In this document: piece after piece, positions 51,222 through 57,940 of the stretch | Layout of the letters: every line of letters begins with the position of its first letter | Numbering within the stretch: position 1 is the first letter of the stretch | Assembly (NCBI RefSeq): GCF_003049505.1 | Contig: NZ_PYWN01000036.1 | Location: 1 to 64,000 of the forward strand | Reading direction: 5' to 3' | DNA: 64,000 nt | Source of the DNA: Metasolibacillus meyeri | GTDB taxonomy: Bacteria; Bacillota; Bacilli; Bacillales_A; Planococcaceae | The notes under the pieces: model-generated | Seen by the model: only the letters and a program-made list of their open reading frames with translations | The model's database searches: none | Told to the model about the DNA's origin: nothing | Made by a program: the position numbers and the translations under genes

Positions 51222-51428
51222 GTGAATCAGCAAATTAACAATGTCTACAAGTACCATGCCCCAAAACCTGGGCAATCAGAGAAGTACGATATCATCCGTG
51301 CGAAAGCAAAAGAGCTTGCGTATTTAATGAACGATGTATGTCCTGATTCAAGGGAGCGTTCCTTAGCACATACCAACTTGGAGCAAGCAGTTATGTGGGC
51401 AAATGCTTCGATTGCTAGAGGCAAATAA
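51222..51428 (+). CDS. Acb2/Tad1-type cyclic-nucleotide sponge (anti-CBASS/anti-Thoeris candidate)
   Basis: A 68-residue protein with the helical-hairpin pattern of the Acb2/Tad1 family: YHAPKPGQSEKYDIIRAKA, a CPDSRERSLA turn, and NLEQAVMWANASIARGK at the C terminus. Characterised members are oligomeric sponges that sequester cyclic nucleotides made by CBASS or Thoeris defence, shielding the phage. GTG start with AAAGGGGG upstream. Located between a terminator and the holin-like and capsid genes, a typical spot for an accessory gene. Confidence 0.75.
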   Translation: MNQQINNVYKYHAPKPGQSEKYDIIRAKAKELAYLMNDVCPDSRERSLAHTNLEQAVMWANASIARGK

Positions 51429-51448
51429 ATTTGAAGGAGGAAAAGAGA

Positions 51449-51715
51449 ATGAATTTTGACTTAACTATTTTTGACACAACGGTCATTCCAGCGATTATTT
51501 TCATCATTTGGATTATCGTTCAAGCTGGCTTACCGAAAAAATTTGCTCCAATCGTTTCACTAGCATTAGGCGTTGCAGGTGGTTTAACCTTTGTCGGCTT
51601 TTCGCCAGAGGGGTTTGTTGCAGGTGTGCTACTAGGTGCGGCTGCAATTGGCTTTCATTCGGGTACTAAAAATATTTTACAAGGAGGAGCGTATTATGAT
51701 GCTCGAAAACGATAA
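51449..51715 (+). CDS. Holin-like small membrane protein
   Basis: An 88-residue protein with about three hydrophobic segments (residues about 8-26, 34-52, 58-78) and a charged end, the size and layout of phage holins; the GLPKKFAPIVSLALGVAGGL segment resembles A118-type holins. AAGGAGG lies upstream of the ATG at 51449. An endolysin gene is not in the window. Its place among head genes is unusual for a holin, so another membrane role is possible. Confidence 0.55.
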   Translation: MNFDLTIFDTTVIPAIIFIIWIIVQAGLPKKFAPIVSLALGVAGGLTFVGFSPEGFVAGVLLGAAAIGFHSGTKNILQGGAYYDARKR

Positions 51716-52289
51716 ACCAAAATTATTATATCCATTAGATATTCAATTTTTTGCTGAAGAGGAGTCACCAATTGAAGCTGACCCTGTAGATCCGTCACCA
51801 GCTGATAACCCTGCACCTACATACACAGAGCAGGAATTACAAGCGAAGGTAGACGAAGCACTTGCGCAGGCAAAAGCTGACATCGAGAACGAAGTAGCTT
51901 CGGCACGTTCAGAGGCGGAAAAATTGGCGAAAATGAATGCCGATGAAAAGGCGCAATATGAGCTAGAAAAACGTGAACAAGCACTTGCCACGAAAGAGCA
52001 GAAAATTGCTGCACGAGAACTACGCTCAGAAACTTTAAACATGCTTGCAGATGCAAAGTACAACTTGCCAGCAGATGTCATTGACTTGGTATTAGGGACA
52101 GATGCAGAAACAACAACAAAAAACATAGAAACATTTAAGAAAGTGTTTGATGCAGCTGTGCAAAAAGTCGTGGACGAACGCTTAGCAGGTAAATCACCAA
52201 CGGTTGGCAATGGAACACAACAAGCACAAGGCGCAGAAGAATTAGCACGCGAGCAATTCGCAAGTGCATTAACAGGAGGGGCAAAATAA
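51696..52289 (+). CDS. Capsid scaffolding protein (DUF4355-like)
   Basis: A 197-residue protein, acidic N terminus then a long coiled coil (residues about 45-125; repeated Glu/Lys/Ala heptads) and a basic C terminus. This layout, and position directly before the major capsid gene, mark a scaffold of the DUF4355 type. AAGGAGGAG fixes the ATG at 51696. Confidence 0.8.
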   Translation: MMLENDKPKLLYPLDIQFFAEEESPIEADPVDPSPADNPAPTYTEQELQAKVDEALAQAKADIENEVASARSEAEKLAKMNADEKAQYELEKREQALATKEQKIAARELRSETLNMLADAKYNLPADVIDLVLGTDAETTTKNIETFKKVFDAAVQKVVDERLAGKSPTVGNGTQQAQGAEELAREQFASALTGGAK

Positions 52290-52290
52290 T

Positions 52291-53214
52291 ATGGCAAATT
52301 CGATTGCATATGCAACTATCTTTCAGCAAGAGCTAGACAAGCAGCTATTAGTTGGCGCAACATCTGGCTGGATGGAACCAAATTCAAGACTGGTCAAATA
52401 TAACGGCGGTAACGAAGTGAAAATCCCAAACATCTTAATGGATGGCTTAGGGGACTATGACCGAGCAGACGGGTTTGTCAAAGGCTCTGTCACGATGACA
52501 TGGCAAACACATGAGCTGACACAAGACCGTGGTCGTACATTTTCGATTGACTCAATGGACGTGGATGAATCTAATTTTGTCGTCACGGCAGGGGCTGTTA
52601 TGGGAGAGTTCCAGCGTACAAAGGTTATCCCTGAATTGGACGCATATCGCTACAGCAAAATTGCAGCACTTGCCATCGCTGCAAGCAAAGCATCGGGTGG
52701 CTATAATCCTACCGATACAACAATTTTAAATAAATTGTTGTACGATATTGCCATAATGCAAGACCAAATTGGTGAGGGTGATTCACTAGTTTTAACTTTG
52801 CCTTACACAGTAGCAGCCATTTTAGATAGCAACACAACTATCCAAAAACGCCTTGATGTAATTGAATTTGAGCAGGGCGGCATTAAAACAAAAGTTAAGG
52901 CATTGGACGGGCATCCAATTATTCGCGTCCCTTCTACGCGTTTGCAAACAGCGTATGAATTTATGGATGGAGAAACGGCTGGTCAAGAGCAAGGCGGATT
53001 TAAAGCAGCATCGGACGCTAAAAATATTAACTGGATTATTAGCGCACGTAATGCACCAATCGCGATTTCAAAAACCGATAAAGTGCGCGTATTTGACCCT
53101 AACACGAATCAAAATGCCGATGCCTGGAAGCTTGATTACCGTCAATATCACGATTTATGGATTCCAGCAAATAAGTTTTCAGGCGTGTTCGTCAACATCA
53201 AGGAGGCATTGTAG
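52291..53214 (+). CDS. Major capsid protein, HK97 fold
   Basis: A 307-residue protein. The N-terminal arm is followed by a DGFVKGSVTMTWQTHELTQD region typical of capsids of SPP1-like and related phages, and C-terminal SAPI-type strands. Follows the scaffold by one base; ribosome site GGAGGGG. It forms the icosahedral shell. Confidence 0.82.
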   Translation: MANSIAYATIFQQELDKQLLVGATSGWMEPNSRLVKYNGGNEVKIPNILMDGLGDYDRADGFVKGSVTMTWQTHELTQDRGRTFSIDSMDVDESNFVVTAGAVMGEFQRTKVIPELDAYRYSKIAALAIAASKASGGYNPTDTTILNKLLYDIAIMQDQIGEGDSLVLTLPYTVAAILDSNTTIQKRLDVIEFEQGGIKTKVKALDGHPIIRVPSTRLQTAYEFMDGETAGQEQGGFKAASDAKNINWIISARNAPIAISKTDKVRVFDPNTNQNADAWKLDYRQYHDLWIPANKFSGVFVNIKEAL

Positions 53215-53358
53215 ATGTATAAATTACGCAAACATAATGTAGTCAAAACAGTTGATACCATCCCAAAACGCGACACCCTACTTGCAAAGGGCTTTCAGTT
53301 GGTGGAAGAGGTAAAAAAGCCTACTATTAAAAAGGCTGAAAAAGAGGATGATACGTAA
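53215..53358 (+). CDS. Small basic head-associated protein
   Basis: A 47-residue Lys-rich protein (starting Met-Tyr-Lys-Leu-Arg) starting right after the capsid stop. AAGGAGG lies 10 bases upstream. Its position between capsid and connector genes is that of small head proteins in Firmicute phages. Overlaps the next gene by one base. Confidence 0.6.
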   Translation: MYKLRKHNVVKTVDTIPKRDTLLAKGFQLVEEVKKPTIKKAEKEDDT

Positions 53359-53663
53359 TGAACACCGTATTGGAACGTGTAAAAATTCGTTTAGGTATCG
53401 CTACGGACGATGGGCAGCACGACCAGCTGCTCATCATCCAAATTGAAGACGCAGAAAGCTTCTTTAAAGACTATTGCAAGCGGCGTGATGTACCCTTGCA
53501 AGCACAGCCTATCATTGAAAAGTTGATTGTAGAACTACGAGAAAGTCACGGCGGCATCCAGAGCGAAAAAATCGGCGATACAAGCACCAGTTACTTTGAA
53601 AACATCATATCCACTGAATTAAAGCAGCAACTCAACCGCTATCGCAAAACACTCATCGTGTAG
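53358..53663 (+). CDS. Head-tail connector protein (gp6/gp15-like)
   Basis: A 101-residue helical protein with LERVKIRLGIATDDGQHDQL at its start, the signature of phage DNA-packaging/head-tail connector proteins that form a ring beneath the portal. Translationally coupled to the preceding gene (TAATG). Confidence 0.78.
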   Translation: MNTVLERVKIRLGIATDDGQHDQLLIIQIEDAESFFKDYCKRRDVPLQAQPIIEKLIVELRESHGGIQSEKIGDTSTSYFENIISTELKQQLNRYRKTLIV

Positions 53664-53674
53664 GAGGTGCAGCC

Positions 53675-54025
53675 ATGAGACGCAGCCGTTTAGCAGAGCG
53701 TTACTATACAGACCGTGCGCGGATATCTCGTAAAGAGGACTATGAAACTTCCTATGGTGAAACGAGACTACAGCCCGATATATTGGTTTACGATGATGTA
53801 CCTTGTCGCATTTCACAAAAAGCTTTACCAAGCAATATGCAAACAGACACAGTAAATAAAATCAGCTATGAAACCAAGCTATTTATTGCGTCCCAGTACA
53901 ACATCAAACAAGGTGACAAAATCACCGTAAAAAGAGGCTTATCCACACATTTATACACAGCGGGGGAGCCTTTTTTTTATGCAGATCATCAAGAAATTAG
54001 TTTGCAACGGGAGGATAAAGCCTAA
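53675..54025 (+). CDS. Head closure protein (XkdH/minor capsid-like)
   Basis: A 116-residue beta-rich protein. Position after the connector and before an HK97 gp10-like gene, plus segments like DDVPCRISQKALPSNM, fit the head-tail stopper family of PBSX/SPP1-type phages. AGGAGG precedes the ATG. Overlaps the next gene by one base. Confidence 0.72.
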   Translation: MRRSRLAERYYTDRARISRKEDYETSYGETRLQPDILVYDDVPCRISQKALPSNMQTDTVNKISYETKLFIASQYNIKQGDKITVKRGLSTHLYTAGEPFFYADHQEISLQREDKA

Positions 54026-54498
54026 TGTTTGAATTTGGAGAAATGCGTGCATTAGCAGGTCGGTTAGAGCAATTTATTAATGGTGGGCAAACTGAGGCTT
54101 TCATGCGAGAGTGTTTAATTGAATTAGCAAAGAAACTGTGGAAGAAAACCAAAAATAAGACACCGTTTAATACTGGATTGCTACGAAATACTTGGCAGAT
54201 CGGGTCAATATCTAAAATTGGAGATATATACGAAATCGAAGTATATAACGATACAGAGTACGCAGAATTCGTGGAATATGGCTTCAAGGCTCACTGGGTT
54301 CCAGGGCGCTGGGAAGGTCATCAATTTGTTTATGATCCAAACGAAAGAAAAAGTGGTATGTTCGTTGGTAAGCCTGGCACGTACGTTGAAGGTAAATTTA
54401 TGATGAAACTTTCTGAACAAGAGCTAGAGAGGGAAATGGAACACTTCTTACAACGGAAACAAGAGCAGTTTTTAAGGGAAATGCTGGGGGGAGATTGA
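54025..54498 (+). CDS. HK97 gp10-like tail-completion protein
   Basis: A 157-residue protein. TPFNTGLLRNTWQIGSI and a following VEYGFKAHWVPGRW are typical of HK97 gp10-family neck proteins. Coupled to its neighbours by overlap. It joins head and tail. Confidence 0.78.
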   Translation: MFEFGEMRALAGRLEQFINGGQTEAFMRECLIELAKKLWKKTKNKTPFNTGLLRNTWQIGSISKIGDIYEIEVYNDTEYAEFVEYGFKAHWVPGRWEGHQFVYDPNERKSGMFVGKPGTYVEGKFMMKLSEQELEREMEHFLQRKQEQFLREMLGGD

Positions 54499-54500
54499 TA

Positions 54501-54971
54501 TTGACTATAACAGTTAACATGGTAAGAAATGCTGTGATTGCAAAGTTAAATACTTTCTTTCCTAGCCCTGCTTACAAAAAATATGGAGAAGAAATTGCAC
54601 AAGGCTTTCAAGCACCTTGTTTTTTTATCAAACTGTTTCCAGTGCAGCAAACACAAATAATGGGAAGAAGATACTCTCGTCAGCATACTTTTAATGTGCA
54701 TTATTTTCCATCTACAGATTACACCAATGAAGAAATGCATAATATTGCAGAGCAACTATATGAGATTTTGGAGTATATTTCTTCATCGACTATACCCATA
54801 CGTGGAACAAAGATGAAGCATGAAATCCATGACAGTGTATTGCACTTTTGGGTGGAATATAGCTTTGATGTATATAAACCAATTGAAGAAATCAAAATGC
54901 AAGGATTGGAGGTCGTTGATTTTGACACAAGAGACAACAGACAAACCAAAGATAACGAAACAAATAACTAA
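54501..54971 (+). CDS. Tail terminator-like protein (XkdJ-type)
   Basis: A 156-residue protein corresponding by position and size to XkdJ of PBSX (tail terminator). TTG at 54501 fits GGGGGGAGA better than the TTG at 54495, which abuts it. Its end overlaps the next small gene by 50 bases. Confidence 0.65.
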   Translation: MTITVNMVRNAVIAKLNTFFPSPAYKKYGEEIAQGFQAPCFFIKLFPVQQTQIMGRRYSRQHTFNVHYFPSTDYTNEEMHNIAEQLYEILEYISSSTIPIRGTKMKHEIHDSVLHFWVEYSFDVYKPIEEIKMQGLEVVDFDTRDNRQTKDNETNN

Positions 54972-55122
54972 AAAATTTTCAAAAGCCGCTTTTTTAGAAA
55001 GTGCAGCCACTACTAAAGAGCGCTTAGAGTATGAAGTTGTACTACAAGGTGGCACAACGTATACCAAAGCAGAGGCAGATAAGCTGGTTGCAGAATGGAA
55101 ACAGAAAGGAGTGAACTTCTAA
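54922..55122 (+). CDS. Small tail-region protein before the sheath gene
   Basis: A 66-residue Lys- and Thr-rich protein read from a TTG with GGAGG ten bases upstream, nested at the 3' end of the previous gene and ending at the sheath ATG. Small genes at this place are common in PBSX-type clusters. Function unknown. Confidence 0.55.
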   Translation: MTQETTDKPKITKQITKKFSKAAFLESAATTKERLEYEVVLQGGTTYTKAEADKLVAEWKQKGVNF

Positions 55123-56417
55123 TGGGTGGCACATGGGAAACGCAAAATAAAGTACGCCCTGATGCGTACATTAATTTCGAAACCAACAGCCTTAATACAA
55201 TGGGACTGGACTCTAACGGTGCACTGGCTATTCCAGTAGCACTAGATTGGGGTGAGGTCGGTAAGTTCATTAAACTATCGACCAACACAAAATTTAAAGC
55301 ATTGTTTGGGAAGTCGCTTGCAGAGATTCTACCAGTTAGAGAGGCGTTTAAGGCAACAAGCAATATCTTTCTTTACAACTTAAATGGCGTGGGGGAAAAG
55401 GCAAAGTCGACAGCAGAAGAGTTTACGGCAACAGCAACATATGGCGGCGCAGATGGAAACAAGATACATGTAACGGTCACTGTAGGTCTAGATGCCACTG
55501 CAACAATCAAAACATTTTTTGAGGCTTCGCAGGTAGATTCTCAAAAGGTAACAAATTTCTCTGAATTAAAAGCAAATGACTATGTAGTATTTTCAGGAAG
55601 CTTACCAAACGCGGATGTAACATTGACATTGGCAGGCGGAACAACTGTAGCAGCAACAAATGAATCCATTTCAGAGTTTGCTTCTGCTTTGGACACGCTA
55701 GATTTTAAAGTAGTGGTATTTGGTACAGAAGACACAACGACTAAATCGCTATTAGCATTAAAGGCAAAAGAGCTACGGGAGCAATCAGGGAAGCGAGTTA
55801 CTTTTGTCACAAATGGCTATAATGCAGCAGACCATGAAAGTACCGTATCTATTAAAAATGGTGTCACATTAGATGGTGGCGAGGTATTAACTGCAAAAGA
55901 AGCTGTCTATTGGTTTGCGGCTGCATTCGCTGCGTCTACAGTCGGCTCACTCACATACGCTGTATATCCTGGTGCAATCATGGCAGAAATCATGACTAAT
56001 GACGAGATTATTCAAGCCTTACGTGACGGTCATATTGTCTATTCATCTAACAATGATGAGATTGTCGTAGAGCAAGATATTAATACCTTCCGTTCCTTCA
56101 CACCGAAAAAGAATCAAGATTTCCGTAAAGGCAAGATTGATCGCGGGATGTCCATCATTGAAAACAATGCGCGGCATATTTTCCGCAAGTATTTCATTGG
56201 TAAAGTGAATAACCATGATGATGGACGAGATTTATTTAAGAAGCAGCTAATGAAAACGGCACTTGATCCATATGTTCGATTAGGCGTAATTGATTCCTAT
56301 TTACCAGAAGACATTGTAATTGAACAAGGCGATGAAAAAGATGCTGTGTTACTTGTTATGGGCATTAAATTTATCGATGCAATGGAAAAATTATATATGC
56401 GAGTGGAATGTAAATAA
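55122..56417 (+). CDS. Contractile tail sheath protein (XkdK-like)
   Basis: A 431-residue protein. N-terminal GGTWETQNKVRPDAYINFET and C-terminal RLGVIDSYLPEDIVIEQG are sheath signatures; the C-terminal domain is the conserved tail-sheath fold. Shows the tail is contractile (myovirus-type). The ATG overlaps the previous stop; AAAGGAG is upstream. Confidence 0.88.
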   Translation: MGGTWETQNKVRPDAYINFETNSLNTMGLDSNGALAIPVALDWGEVGKFIKLSTNTKFKALFGKSLAEILPVREAFKATSNIFLYNLNGVGEKAKSTAEEFTATATYGGADGNKIHVTVTVGLDATATIKTFFEASQVDSQKVTNFSELKANDYVVFSGSLPNADVTLTLAGGTTVAATNESISEFASALDTLDFKVVVFGTEDTTTKSLLALKAKELREQSGKRVTFVTNGYNAADHESTVSIKNGVTLDGGEVLTAKEAVYWFAAAFAASTVGSLTYAVYPGAIMAEIMTNDEIIQALRDGHIVYSSNNDEIVVEQDINTFRSFTPKKNQDFRKGKIDRGMSIIENNARHIFRKYFIGKVNNHDDGRDLFKKQLMKTALDPYVRLGVIDSYLPEDIVIEQGDEKDAVLLVMGIKFIDAMEKLYMRVECK

Positions 56418-56432
56418 AGGAGGCAGGCTTCA

Positions 56433-56897
56433 ATGGTAAATGTAATGCAAACGAAAGATGCCATGAGCTCGCGTGAAGGCTTGCTCTACATCACAATTGA
56501 CAATCAAACTTATGAATTTGCGGAAATTTTGAAGTTTAAAGCGGAAATTGAATATAACAAAGTCGAAGTAAAACGCTTGAATGCCCGTATGGAAGGCTCT
56601 AAAATCGTTGGAGCAAAGGGAACAGGTGAGATGACGGTTTATTATCATCGCCCAGAAATCCGCGCAATGGCTATGGAATACCTTCGTTCAGGTAAATCGC
56701 CTATGTTTGATGCAAACGTAGTAAATGCTGATGTGACAAGCGCAGCTGGCAAGCAAACGGTCGATGTACGTAATATTGTGCCTAATAAAACGCTTTTAGC
56801 TATGTTGGATGCTGAGAGTGCAGATACGTTAAAAGATGAATTTTCTTTTACATTTGATGACTTCAATTTAATTAACCAGTTTAATGTAATTCAATAA
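56433..56897 (+). CDS. Tail tube protein (XkdM-like)
   Basis: A 154-residue protein with the beta-sandwich tube layout and the YNKVEVKRLNARMEGSKIVG and GTGEMTVYYHRPEIRAM segments of XkdM. Follows the sheath gene as in PBSX. GGAGG precedes the ATG. Confidence 0.87.
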   Translation: MVNVMQTKDAMSSREGLLYITIDNQTYEFAEILKFKAEIEYNKVEVKRLNARMEGSKIVGAKGTGEMTVYYHRPEIRAMAMEYLRSGKSPMFDANVVNADVTSAAGKQTVDVRNIVPNKTLLAMLDAESADTLKDEFSFTFDDFNLINQFNVIQ

Positions 56898-56912
56898 CAG
56901 GAGGAAACAGCC

Positions 56913-57314
56913 ATGAGTAAATTCAAAGCATTTATGAAAGAAAACGTAGCAGAAAGGGACTTAGTGGATTTATTATTACCGCGCTTTGGAGAGCCTATTA
57001 AATTACGCCCTATTTCATCAGACGAATCAGATGCAATTAATGAGCGCTGTTTTAAAAATGTGCCAGGAAAAAAAGGACGTCAGGAGCGTGTATTTGACCC
57101 TGTAGCCTATAATCGCCGCACGAATGTGGCATCTATTGTATATCCCGATTTAAACGATAGAGAGCTTCAGCAGTCTTACGGGGTGCGCGGTGCAGAGGCA
57201 CTATACGGCAAACTCTTTTTAGCAGGGGAAGCTGCGCAAATTTCGGAGAAGGTGCAAGAAATTAGCGGGCTAGATGAATCGCTTGAAGATCAAATTGAAG
57301 AAGCAAAAAACTAA
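56913..57314 (+). CDS. Tail assembly chaperone (XkdN-like), short form
   Basis: A 133-residue protein of the XkdN tail assembly chaperone family, which coats the tape measure protein during tail assembly. It ends at a TAA immediately after the heptamer A AAA AAC (57305-57311). Frame -1 is open beyond that point for 58 codons, so a longer 191-residue form is expected. Confidence 0.85.
   Translation: MSKFKAFMKENVAERDLVDLLLPRFGEPIKLRPISSDESDAINERCFKNVPGKKGRQERVFDPVAYNRRTNVASIVYPDLNDRELQQSYGVRGAEALYGKLFLAGEAAQISEKVQEISGLDESLEDQIEEAKN
57305..57311 (+). promoter_or_regulatory. Programmed -1 frameshift slippery site A AAA AAC
   Basis: The heptamer fits X XXY YYZ in the reading frame of the chaperone gene, with a stop directly after it. 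In the -1 frame 58 sense codons follow, ending at 57487. Same design as lambda G/G-T. No strong stimulatory hairpin is obvious within 20 bases; the adjacent stop may stall ribosomes instead. Confidence 0.75.
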
Positions 57315-57487
57315 TTCAGGGCGATGACGATGAGAGTGACGGCTTGGCATTTTATGCTCATGTAGCGCTCCATCGTTTTCATATGTCGCCCATGGAATTT
57401 TTAGGGATGTCTAAGAAAGAGCAGGCTTTTATGATTGCTAGTATTGATATAGAGTTAGAAAAAGAAGTAAAAGCATCGAAAAAGTGA
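57311..57487 (+). CDS. Tail assembly chaperone -1 extension (T domain)
   Basis: 58 codons in the -1 frame that cannot start alone but extend the chaperone after frameshift (total 191 residues, from 56913). The sequence (FHMSPMEFLGMSKKEQAFMI and acidic start) resembles T extensions of other phages. It would bind the tube while the G part coats the tape measure. Confidence 0.72.
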   Translation, partial: LIQGDDDESDGLAFYAHVALHRFHMSPMEFLGMSKKEQAFMIASIDIELEKEVKASKK

Positions 57488-57539
57488 TGGATAAATATTC
57501 CCTCTTTATGTATATTTGTTATAAAAGGGGGAGTTGCTA

Positions 57540-57902
57540 ATGGCTCAAAATAAAGTAATCGCTGGGGAATATGAGGGCAAAAATATTATGCTCAGCCAGC
57601 AAGGTATTTTTAGCAAACAGGGTGTTTTTTTATTTACGGGATTCACGAAAAAATTCCCTTTAAATAAAGAAACAGTAGAATCGTATGAATTAATTACAGA
57701 AGAACATCGTAAAAGCGCAGTTTCTGGCGTATCACGTGGATTAGTAGGGGGCGTCCTATTGGGACCAGTTGGACTACTGGCAGGCTTATCTGCAAAAAAC
57801 AAAGGTACACATACACTAGCTGTTGAATTTAAAGATGGGAAAAAAAGTCTAATTGAAGTAGATGAAAAGATTTACAAAATATTTATACAACAAATGTTCT
57901 AA
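57540..57902 (+). CDS. Accessory protein within the tail operon (unknown)
   Basis: A 120-residue protein with a glycine-rich hydrophobic hairpin (GLVGGVLLGPVGLLAGLSA, residues about 68-86) and beta strands on both sides. AAAGGGGG precedes the ATG at 57540, and it has its own terminator, so it seems independently expressed. Nothing in tail assembly is expected here; it may be a moron gene. Confidence 0.55.
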   Translation: MAQNKVIAGEYEGKNIMLSQQGIFSKQGVFLFTGFTKKFPLNKETVESYELITEEHRKSAVSGVSRGLVGGVLLGPVGLLAGLSAKNKGTHTLAVEFKDGKKSLIEVDEKIYKIFIQQMF

Positions 57903-57926
57903 GCACTCCAGGTGAGTGCTTTTTCT
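57901..57926 (+). terminator. Terminator of the accessory tail-operon gene
   Basis: AAGCACTC and GAGTGCTT form a stem around CAGGT, followed by TTTCTT; 16 bases before the tape measure ATG. Confidence 0.7.
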
Positions 57927-57940
57927 TATGGGGTGAAAAT

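Noticed and set aside
51743-52315. Long minus-strand frame across the scaffold gene
   Set aside because: Ala/Ser-rich shadow of a coiled-coil gene; no ribosome site and opposite to the operon.
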